NCBI RefSeq assembly: GCF_002276045.1
Contig: NZ_NQMR01000080.1
Location: 1 to 42,266 of the forward strand
Source of the DNA: Pseudoalteromonas sp. NBT06-2
GTDB taxonomy: Bacteria > Pseudomonadota > Gammaproteobacteria > Enterobacterales > Alteromonadaceae
Length of the DNA stretch: 42,266 nt
Direction of reading: 5' to 3'
Part shown: in pieces, positions 34,981-42,266 of the stretch
Layout: each line of letters opens with the position of its first letter
How positions within the stretch are numbered: the stretch's first letter is position 1
Translations under genes and position numbers: made by a program
The notes under the pieces: generated by a model
Told to the model about the DNA's origin: nothing
Databases searched by the model: none
The model's input: the letters and a program-made list of their open reading frames with translations, nothing else

Positions 34981-35044
34981 GATCAATCCTTTTTCAATAT
35001 AAAGTATGGTACTAAGAAGTTTAAAAAACAAACATCTTTTATTT

Positions 35045-36433
35045 TTATCTTTCTGTTAATGCACTTTGTTGGGCACGTAAAATAGGCTTTAATATGTATT
35101 CTAGTACCGTTTTTTTCCCAGTCATAACATCAACTGAAGCTGTCATTCCCGGTATTATTGGTAATCTTTTCGACTTATCACCTAAAAAATTATCATCTGT
35201 TCTCACTGTGATCAAATAATAACTAACGCCTTTTTCATCTTCAAATGAATCGGCACTTATATTTTCTAACTTACCCTCAATTCCACCATATATGGCAAAA
35301 TCATATGCTGTAAATCGCACTATAGCCTTAAGACCTGGTCTTAAAAAGGCAATATCTTTTGGGGATACTTTTGCTTCTATTAATAATTGATCTTCTATAG
35401 GAACAATTTCTATCAAATCCATTCCAGGCTGAATAACACCGCCTTCAGTGTTAACATTTAATGTTTTAATTGTGCCTGAAACAGGGGAACGAATCGATGT
35501 TCTATTCACTTTATCTTTTAAATTTACTTGTTTTTCTTTTAATTGTGCCAATTGCGCTTCGACTTTAGTTAATAACTCTTGAGTTTCTTTTTGAAATTCA
35601 CTCACTAAAGTTTGTCGTTTACTGATACTTTCAGTTAAAGCGGTTCTACTTCTAGGTAAAGCTAGTTCTGCTTCTTCCTTTTGTTGTTTTAATTCATTGA
35701 TCTGACGTTTTAATTTAAGAAACTCAACAGGGGAAATAACTCCTTTTTCAGCAAGAGGTTCTGTTAGATTAAGCTCTTCTATACCAAGTTGATAGCTAGT
35801 TTGAACATGTCTTATACGAGATTTTAATGATTCAACTTCTTGCTCTTTTTGTTGTATTTGGTTGGCCATTACATTTAATTGCTTTTTAAAATTACTTATA
35901 TTTGCATTAAAGCTGGCTACTTCAGTTCGATAAATATCTGAAAATTTTGTTTGCTCTTCTAGTGAAATATTAAATGATTGTGGAATAATTTTAATTTGCT
36001 GTTTCCATAACCTGGCACTAATATTTTTTGACCATTTCACACTTGCAAGCTCTGCTTTCAAACGAACAGAGCGGCGTTGCAACTGCATAACCTCCTGTTC
36101 TTTTTCACGAAAGTCAGCTAAAAATCGTGTATCATCAATTCTTAGTAGTTCTTCACCTTTAATTACTTCTTGCCCTTCTTTGATAAATATTTTAGATAAA
36201 ATTCCCCCTTCGAGATTTTGCACAACTTGAATTTGAGAAGAAGGTATGACTTTACCTGAACCAACAGTTACTTCATCAAGTGCGGCAAAATATGCCCAAA
36301 TTAAAACACTGAAACAAAAACCAGCAATAACATATAACAAGTTACGGGACCTATTGGGTGATGTGAGTAAAATGGCAGCATTAATATCGTCAATAAAACT
36401 TGTATCTATTTCTTTTAGGTAATTGTCTTTCAT
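35045..36433 (-). CDS. lapC: HlyD-family membrane fusion protein (LapC-type)
   Basis: A 462-aa type I secretion periplasmic adaptor. It has a cytoplasmic N-terminus and one transmembrane helix (LLYVIAGFCFSVLIWAYFA, about residues 32-50), then a lipoyl-like hairpin (GSGKVIPSSQIQVVQNLEGG). A long coiled coil spans about residues 90-305 (rich in Lys/Glu/Gln heptads), followed by the beta-barrel part TSIRSPVSGTIKTLNVNTEGG and LIEIVP. It bridges the inner-membrane ABC exporter and the TolC-type channel. Its ATG overlaps the lapB stop by one base (TAATG), so the two are translated together. Confidence 0.93.
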   Translation of the reverse strand: MKDNYLKEIDTSFIDDINAAILLTSPNRSRNLLYVIAGFCFSVLIWAYFAALDEVTVGSGKVIPSSQIQVVQNLEGGILSKIFIKEGQEVIKGEELLRIDDTRFLADFREKEQEVMQLQRRSVRLKAELASVKWSKNISARLWKQQIKIIPQSFNISLEEQTKFSDIYRTEVASFNANISNFKKQLNVMANQIQQKEQEVESLKSRIRHVQTSYQLGIEELNLTEPLAEKGVISPVEFLKLKRQINELKQQKEEAELALPRSRTALTESISKRQTLVSEFQKETQELLTKVEAQLAQLKEKQVNLKDKVNRTSIRSPVSGTIKTLNVNTEGGVIQPGMDLIEIVPIEDQLLIEAKVSPKDIAFLRPGLKAIVRFTAYDFAIYGGIEGKLENISADSFEDEKGVSYYLITVRTDDNFLGDKSKRLPIIPGMTASVDVMTGKKTVLEYILKPILRAQQSALTER

Positions 36434-38586
36434 TATAATGCCGCCTTAATTTTACCTGACTTTAAGGCTTCTAACACTTTATCTCTAGGACCATCGGCAA
36501 CTAACCGGCCTCGTTCCATCACTAAAATACGATCAACTAGATCTAACATATTTGCTTTATGCGTGATCAAAATAAAAGTTTTATCCTGAATAATGCTATT
36601 TATATTCTTTTTTATCTCAGATTCTGAAAAGTTATCCATACTGCTTGTTGGCTCATCAAGCACCAACATAGGTGGATTAAATAAAAGTGCTCTAGCTAAT
36701 GCAACAGCTTGGCGTTGACCACCTGATAAATAACTACCTCGCTCTCCTACTTGTCTATCTAAGCCTTCAGGATCGATATCTGTAAATCGAGTTACCCCTG
36801 TAAGCTCCGCAGCTCTCATAATTAGAGAATCATCAACATGCGGTACACCTAAAGTAATATTATCGCGAATAGAGCCAAAGAATAATGTGCTATCTTGTGC
36901 TAAACACCCTATTTTCTGTCGTAAATCTGCAGGGCTAATTTGCTTTATATCTATACCATCAATTCTAATCGCACCTTCTACAGGTTGATAAAAGTTAACT
37001 AATAGCTTTTCTATCGATGTTTTACCCGCACCGATCCGTCCGATAATCGCAACTCTTTCACCACTCTTAATATTAAAGCTCACATCATTTAGTGCCTTAA
37101 TTTGTGCTCCCGGATAAGAAAAGCTGACTTTTTCAAATTTTATTTCACCATCAAAATGCCCACGGTGTAAATATCTATCCATATTTTCACCGGGAAGTTT
37201 CATTATTTCATCTAGTGTATTCAATGCTGAATGTGCCTGATTATATCTTGTGATCAGTAACGCAACTTGAGAAAAAGGTGACATAGAACGGCCCGTTAGC
37301 ATTACTGAAGCTATCATTGCTCCCATACTAATATTGCCCTCTTTAATTTGATATACGCCAAAAATAACAACAAATACATTCGCTATCTGAGCCACTAAAC
37401 TATTTACACTACCAACTGAAGTCGCATATTTTTTTACTTTTATATTCCAGTTAGCTATGTGCCCTACGAGTTGCTCCCACTTTGACTGAAATTGGCTTTC
37501 TGAACCTGTTAGTTTTATGGTTTCAATACCTTGTAAAGACTCAATTAAATGGGCATTTTTTTGCACTGAAAATCGACTGCCCTGATCAACTTCATACTTG
37601 ATTTTCTTTTTTATCCATAAAGAAAAGACGAGCATGATGGTGATGCCTGTCAATGGGACCCAAACAATTGGCCCTGCAACAATTGCTATAATAATTAAGA
37701 AAATTAAAGAAAATGGTACATCTAAAAGTGCAGATACTGTCGCTGAAGTAATAAAATCTCTTATTGATTCAAACTCTTGAATTTGTTTAGCAAACGCACC
37801 TACTGATGGAGGTCTATTACTCATATCTAAACTAAGTGTTTTCTCAAATAACTTTGAAGATAAAAGTAGATCTGATTTCTTTGCCGCGGTCTCAAGTAAA
37901 TGAGCTTTAATTTCTTTTAAAATAAAATCAAAAATTAAGATTATTAGCATACCGAAAGCGAGTACCCAGAGGGTATCAAGCGCTTGATTTGGCACAACGC
38001 GATCATAAACGTTCATTACAAATAGAGGGGAACTAACAGCAAATAAATTAACAAAAAATGCAGCTAATAATACATCTTTATAAATCGGCGTTGAAAGTTT
38101 TAGTGTACTCCAAAACCAATGTCCATGATTTGTTTTTAGCGTTTGCTTTGACCTTTCATCAAAACGATAGCGTTTACGAATATAAAAACAATAACCTGAA
38201 TATTCACCCTCTATTTGCTCTCGCTCTATAAGATCATGACTAGATGGTAATTCGGGCCATACAATTTCTAACTTATTTTCTTTATAAGATAACAATACAC
38301 AAGCTCTACCATCCTTTAGCATAAGTATGCAAGGAAGCATTAAAGACGGTAATTTTTTTAACTCTTTTTTCTTAAGCTTAGTTTCCATGCCCGCACGTAA
38401 AGCAGCTCTAGGCATTAATTTAGGTGATAATTTACCATCTTCTAATGGTAACCCTGAGCTCATAGCTTCCGCTGAAAATGGTTTACCATAAAACTTGCTT
38501 AAAAATACTAAACAACCTAATAAAGGATCTTGCTCTTGGTTATTTAGCTCTAATGATTGCTCTAAACTGTCTTTTTCATTGATCAT
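36433..38586 (-). CDS. lapB: Type I secretion ABC exporter (LapB-type)
   Basis: A 717-aa HlyB/LapB-type exporter. Residues 1-135 form a C39-like domain (DPLLGCLVFLSKFYGKPFS) that lacks the D/N-x-C-G catalytic pattern of active C39 peptidases, so it should bind rather than cut the substrate, as in HlyB. A six-helix permease follows (from about residue 165), with NVYDRVVPNQALDTLWVLA typical of the family. The ATPase has Walker A GRIGAGKTS, signature YLSGGQRQAVALARALL, Walker B PMLVLDEPTSSMD and switch His ITHKANM. It exports the adhesin encoded just upstream. AGAAG lies before the ATG. Confidence 0.94.
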   Translation of the reverse strand: MINEKDSLEQSLELNNQEQDPLLGCLVFLSKFYGKPFSAEAMSSGLPLEDGKLSPKLMPRAALRAGMETKLKKKELKKLPSLMLPCILMLKDGRACVLLSYKENKLEIVWPELPSSHDLIEREQIEGEYSGYCFYIRKRYRFDERSKQTLKTNHGHWFWSTLKLSTPIYKDVLLAAFFVNLFAVSSPLFVMNVYDRVVPNQALDTLWVLAFGMLIILIFDFILKEIKAHLLETAAKKSDLLLSSKLFEKTLSLDMSNRPPSVGAFAKQIQEFESIRDFITSATVSALLDVPFSLIFLIIIAIVAGPIVWVPLTGITIMLVFSLWIKKKIKYEVDQGSRFSVQKNAHLIESLQGIETIKLTGSESQFQSKWEQLVGHIANWNIKVKKYATSVGSVNSLVAQIANVFVVIFGVYQIKEGNISMGAMIASVMLTGRSMSPFSQVALLITRYNQAHSALNTLDEIMKLPGENMDRYLHRGHFDGEIKFEKVSFSYPGAQIKALNDVSFNIKSGERVAIIGRIGAGKTSIEKLLVNFYQPVEGAIRIDGIDIKQISPADLRQKIGCLAQDSTLFFGSIRDNITLGVPHVDDSLIMRAAELTGVTRFTDIDPEGLDRQVGERGSYLSGGQRQAVALARALLFNPPMLVLDEPTSSMDNFSESEIKKNINSIIQDKTFILITHKANMLDLVDRILVMERGRLVADGPRDKVLEALKSGKIKAAL

Positions 38587-38683
38587 ATAATTTTTCTTCT
38601 AGGTAGCACTCTTTATCCTTAAAGAGCGATACATTACTACAAACTAATAAGATTTATAAACTTATCACTAATAAGATAATAAT
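38587..38683 (-). other. Adhesin-lapB intergenic spacer with hairpins and short direct repeats
   Basis: A 97-base spacer. On the minus strand ATCTTATTAGT occurs twice, CTTATTAGTGATAAG can fold, and GCTCTTT/AAAGAGT forms a hairpin before the lapB ribosome binding site. None has a T-run. It could dampen rather than stop read-through from the very large adhesin gene into its exporter. Confidence 0.4.
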
Positions 38684-41600
38684 TTAATCATGTGACAATT
38701 TATTATCATCAACCAATTTCTGTATTAACTCAAAATCATTATACTCTGAGGTCTCTATTACTTCTGATTTTTTAGCTGAGCCAATATCTATTTTAGATTC
38801 TGATAATTCAGTTTCAGTATTTAAGTCATCAATAAATAGGTTTAAATAAGTATCTAATGATTGCGATTCTTCACTGAATTCATTTACTAAGTCATACATA
38901 TTTAACTCATTTTCAAATGAAGATTCTTTTGGGTTTAAATCAAAATACTGTGTTTTTATTTCACTATTTGGGTTTATCATCAATTCATCATCAGATTGAT
39001 ATTGAATAGTATCACTTAAGTCTTCGTTTTGAACTCTCGCGATAGACTCATCGTTATCAAAACTGAATAATAAACTCTGTGATTCTTCATTAATCTGAAC
39101 TGTATTTAACTCTGAACTTGAGAATCTAGAATCAGCATTATTATAGTATGAATTTTCAGAATTATTATGGTGTCTACTATCTCTTGCTTCATCTTCATAA
39201 TCTCTTCTTCTTGAAGAACGAGAAGATGTATTATCAACAACAAGTTGGCCTTGATCTAACAATGCTTGAATAATATCTGTATCATTAGTACCCGTTGCTC
39301 CCATATCCACATCTTGAAGTCTTATTGTTAAGTCAACTGTACCATCTTTATTAGAATCAATAAAAATCCAAGTATCTCCATCTACTGTAGAGAAGTTTAA
39401 ATAGTTGTTTAAGCTATTAGCATTTGCTCTCTCACCTTCCAATATATCACTTAAATCAATAATATCTTGAGAAGTAAAATCTAAAATCGTATCTGTACTT
39501 CTATCAGCTGAGTCCGCACCAAATTTGAATGTATCACTTCCTGAACCACCAACTAAAATATCATTACCTGCACCACCATCTAAAATATCATTACCAGCTT
39601 CGCCCATTATAGCATCATTACCCGCAAGACCATTTAAGGTGTCATTTGCTGTGCCGCCATATAATACATCAGTAGCACTTGTACCTTGCGTATGATCTGG
39701 AAATGCGACGTTAATTGTAAATTGAGCTGAAGAGGTATCACCATCACCATCTGTCATCGTAGCGGTAAATGTTTCTATGTAATCTTCACCATCATTTGAT
39801 AATGCAGTAGCTTCATAAGAATATTCATTATTATTAAAATCAATGGTTAATTTACCACCCAATAGAGTGTTAACTATTAGAATACCATTTATTGCATTTG
39901 CAATCGTGTATGTTTGCCCATCAATAGTAACGGAAGTAAAACTGCCACCGTCAGCACCAATTATGCTGCCATTTGATAATAATCCATCAAATATATGGCC
40001 TATTGTTTCAACAACAATTGTACTTAATAAATGTTCTTTTAAATCATCAGCCGAATATACTAAAGTAACAGCAGTATCTACACCATTTGCATACGCTGCA
40101 ATGCTCAAATATTCTGTAGGTACATTCCCCATGCCAATAGCATAAGATTCACTAATGTTATTTGCATTAATAAATGCTTCCCAGTCATCTTCAAAAGCAA
40201 GCGCTTCAGATTTATTAGTAGCGCTCCAAGGTGCACCGTCAGATATGAAATAAGAATATGTCTTACCGCCATTTTGAGGTGCAGAGAAGTTATTAATAAC
40301 GCTATTTAGACCAAGTACATAATCAGTCCCGCCAATTGCAGTCGTATTTACTACGTTATCTAACCAGGCTTTTGCATCTGCTAAATTAATCCAACCATTT
40401 GAATGTGCGTTTGTGGCACCATTATGTGTACTACTAAAGCTAACTAATTGCACATTTACAGCACCTAAATCATCATATGCTGTTAGTAGTTGTTTAATTG
40501 CTTGAATCGCAACTTCCATACGGGTACGACTATCACTATTACTCATGTCATAAGCCATACTTCCTGAAGCATCTAATATTATGATGACATTGGTAATTTG
40601 CTCTTCAAATACAATGAATTGCGTATCTCCTACAGTACTAGGTGCATCATCAACAATTGTAATGTCAAAACTTGTAGAGCTTTTGAGTCCTTGAGTATTT
40701 TCGACAACTAAATCTATTGTTTCTTTGATATCAATATTATTAGTGTGATTTTGTGCTGACGAAAGTTTATAAGTGTAACTGAGCTCTCCAGTTACTGAGT
40801 TATAATCTGTTAAAGTAAATATTCCTTTATCAGTTGTTATAGTAATGTCGGTAGAAGATAAAGACTCTAATTGTGTTAAAGTAACACTCTGTCCTTCAAT
40901 TTCTATTGAAGATATATCGCTACTAACTCCCTGAATAATAAAGCTTCCACTTGTAAACTCAGTTCCACTATTCTCAGCGCCATCAACTAAGCCATGTTCA
41001 TAAACAATTTCATCTTCTACCGAGGAAATTGTTGGTGCTTGTGTTCCTGATACTAATGGGATAATAACAGCAACGGTTTGAGAGAAAATAGCAGTTGAAT
41101 TATTACTGCTTTCAGTAGACTTAGCGGTCACAGTTACATCAAAGTTACTTTGCGCTTGTTGAGTTATTAAGGTTATTGAACCATTAAAATCTTTACCACT
41201 TACTGTAAGAGACCAGGTACCATCCGTATTTTTAGTTGCCCCTGCGACACTAACACCATCAGGGATCCCAGATAACGTGATGGAAAGCGTTTCGCTACCA
41301 TCTCTATCTATTAAGCTAGAATCAATATTGAGTTCATATTTAAATGCACTATTGGTTTCCATATTTCCGTTTGATAGATCTACTGATAAACTTGTATCTG
41401 AGAAAATAAGCGTTTCAATATTATATAAATGGTCACCAGCATCTAAATGATTAGAATTGGTAGAGTCGGTATCAATTCCTCGCTTATCAATAATTAGCAA
41501 ATAAGCTGCGTTTCCGTGGTCATCAGGATATCTATATTCAATGATGTAATCGCTAAATTTACCAGTAAATATAGCAACATCATTTCCGGCTCCACCATAC

Positions 41601-42266
41601 ATTGAATCATTACCAGCACCACCATCAAAGATATCATCGCCAGCATAACCATGCATTGCATCTGCGCCTCCAAGACCAATCAAATAATCATTGCTTGTAT
41701 TGTTAACACCATTGAAAAGATGATCATTGATATCAGAACCAGTAACTGTGCCATCAATAGCAATCCCTAATGAAGTAGCCAGGTCATTGAAATCAATTGG
41801 CGTGCCGGTACTAGAAGAAGCAACTTGTACAGGATCACTAATTGAAATAGTTAAATCTGGCTTATCCGCTATTGCTTCTATATTGATAGTTGTCGTGTAA
41901 GTATCTGTACTCCAGTTTGTACCATCTGAAACACTAAAAGTGAAACTGCCATTTGTATCAGTATGCTGTGTTGGAACAAAAATTAATTTACCTGCCGTAA
42001 TATCTGCAGCTGACACTTCAAAATTAGCTGCTGTAACTTCGACCCCATCTAAGAAAAACTTACCGTTAGTAGGTAAAGATTCGATTCTAATAGATGATAA
42101 TGCCGTATTTTCAGGATCTAAATAATCACCGAAATCTGTTAATAGTAATGCATAACCTAGGTTAGTATTATTTAAGTCTTCTTTTAAGTTAATTGTGTCG
42201 TTTGTTGATAATGGTTCATCATTTATGGCTGTGATTGCTAAGCTTAACGTCGAGCTATCTGTGGTT
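38684..42266 (-). CDS. Large RTX/VWA type I-secreted adhesin, C-terminal part (5' end outside window)
   Basis: The frame is open to the window edge; the part visible is ~1190 residues. From the edge inwards: a tandem-95/cadherin-like repeat ([18 protein letters not shown], then [12 protein letters not shown]); a first RTX block around 41576-41683 ([15 protein letters not shown]); Ig-like modules; a von Willebrand A domain with MIDAS DASGSM near 40559-40573; and a T1SS-143-like region. The second RTX block (39529-39664, [18 protein letters not shown]) leads into the VCA0849-type secretion region ([18 protein letters not shown] through [14 protein letters not shown]). About 182 further acidic residues follow (38687-39232). 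It is a LapA/BpfA-like biofilm adhesin exported by the adjacent LapBCE. The retention module and LapG site would lie upstream, unseen. Confidence 0.9.
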   Translation of the reverse strand, partial: TTDSSTLSLAITAINDEPLSTNDTINLKEDLNNTNLGYALLLTDFGDYLDPENTALSSIRIESLPTNGKFFLDGVEVTAANFEVSAADITAGKLIFVPTQHTDTNGSFTFSVSDGTNWSTDTYTTTINIEAIADKPDLTISISDPVQVASSSTGTPIDFNDLATSLGIAIDGTVTGSDINDHLFNGVNNTSNDYLIGLGGADAMHGYAGDDIFDGGAGNDSMYGGAGNDVAIFTGKFSDYIIEYRYPDDHGNAAYLLIIDKRGIDTDSTNSNHLDAGDHLYNIETLIFSDTSLSVDLSNGNMETNSAFKYELNIDSSLIDRDGSETLSITLSGIPDGVSVAGATKNTDGTWSLTVSGKDFNGSITLITQQAQSNFDVTVTAKSTESSNNSTAIFSQTVAVIIPLVSGTQAPTISSVEDEIVYEHGLVDGAENSGTEFTSGSFIIQGVSSDISSIEIEGQSVTLTQLESLSSTDITITTDKGIFTLTDYNSVTGELSYTYKLSSAQNHTNNIDIKETIDLVVENTQGLKSSTSFDITIVDDAPSTVGDTQFIVFEEQITNVIIILDASGSMAYDMSNSDSRTRMEVAIQAIKQLLTAYDDLGAVNVQLVSFSSTHNGATNAHSNGWINLADAKAWLDNVVNTTAIGGTDYVLGLNSVINNFSAPQNGGKTYSYFISDGAPWSATNKSEALAFEDDWEAFINANNISESYAIGMGNVPTEYLSIAAYANGVDTAVTLVYSADDLKEHLLSTIVVETIGHIFDGLLSNGSIIGADGGSFTSVTIDGQTYTIANAINGILIVNTLLGGKLTIDFNNNEYSYEATALSNDGEDYIETFTATMTDGDGDTSSAQFTINVAFPDHTQGTSATDVLYGGTANDTLNGLAGNDAIMGEAGNDILDGGAGNDILVGGSGSDTFKFGADSADRSTDTILDFTSQDIIDLSDILEGERANANSLNNYLNFSTVDGDTWIFIDSNKDGTVDLTIRLQDVDMGATGTNDTDIIQALLDQGQLVVDNTSSRSSRRRDYEDEARDSRHHNNSENSYYNNADSRFSSSELNTVQINEESQSLLFSFDNDESIARVQNEDLSDTIQYQSDDELMINPNSEIKTQYFDLNPKESSFENELNMYDLVNEFSEESQSLDTYLNLFIDDLNTETELSESKIDIGSAKKSEVIETSEYNDFELIQKLVDDNKLSHD

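Noticed and set aside
36433..36850. C-terminal ATPase of LapB as a possible separate bacteriocin exporter
   Set aside because: The C39-like domain lacks catalytic residues, and the operon context is an RTX adhesin, so it is a LapB-type exporter rather than a bacteriocin-processing one.
38587..38683. Direct and inverted repeats as a CRISPR-like or transposon end
   Set aside because: Only two short copies in a 97-base AT-rich spacer; no regular spacing or associated genes.
41494..41679. Met-rich frame opposite or within the first RTX block
   Set aside because: It is another frame of the repetitive GGAGND-coding DNA and has no independent signals.

Overview
The window is AT-rich DNA from a gammaproteobacterium. 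The order rpsT / murJ-ribF-ileS-lspA-fkpB-ispH followed by minor type IV pilin genes is typical of Alteromonadales (Shewanella, Colwellia, Thalassotalea and relatives). Together with the low GC and a Lap/Bpf-type adhesin locus, it suggests a marine member of that order, perhaps Colwelliaceae. The family assignment is inference, because no 16S or species marker is present.

Region by region: 173-1315 carries two fimT/gspH-type pilins (+). 1328-12426 (-) is a type IV pilus tip region in which the block pilV-pilW-pilX-pilY1 occurs twice in tandem, as two clearly diverged paralogous sets; one pilE follows the downstream set. 12634-20015 (-) is the housekeeping string ispH, fkpB, lspA, ileS, ribF, murJ, with rpsT divergent at 20293. 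20600-24460 is an accessory and decaying stretch. It holds an IS110-type transposase fossil inside a ~505-bp inverted-repeat-bounded segment, a stand-alone receiver protein, two small predicted membrane proteins, an unlisted 47-aa predicted exported peptide, a broken IS4-family transposase and, directly after it, what looks like the C-terminal strands of an OmpW-type porin. Two FNR-like boxes lie upstream of the broken transposase. 24462-30238 holds an exported orphan protein, tyrR, an Atm1-type ABC half-transporter and a POT-family peptide transporter.

30425-42266 is a c-di-GMP-controlled giant-adhesin locus. LapD (inside-out c-di-GMP receptor) is convergent with LapG (periplasmic protease). 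Behind LapG, on the minus strand and transcribed towards it, lie an RTX/VWA adhesin that is cut by the window edge, a LapB-type ABC exporter, a LapC-type adaptor, a TolC/LapE-type outer-membrane channel and an OmpA-like lipoprotein. In the known Lap logic the exporter secretes the adhesin, LapG cleaves its N-terminal retention region to release it, and c-di-GMP-bound LapD sequesters LapG. The N-terminus with the expected cleavage site is outside the window.

The most unusual points are the duplicated pilus-tip module, the ~180-residue acidic tail after the type I secretion region of the adhesin, the probable OmpW gene fossil with FNR-like sites, and the small predicted exported peptide. I see no RNA genes, CRISPR arrays or intact mobile elements.
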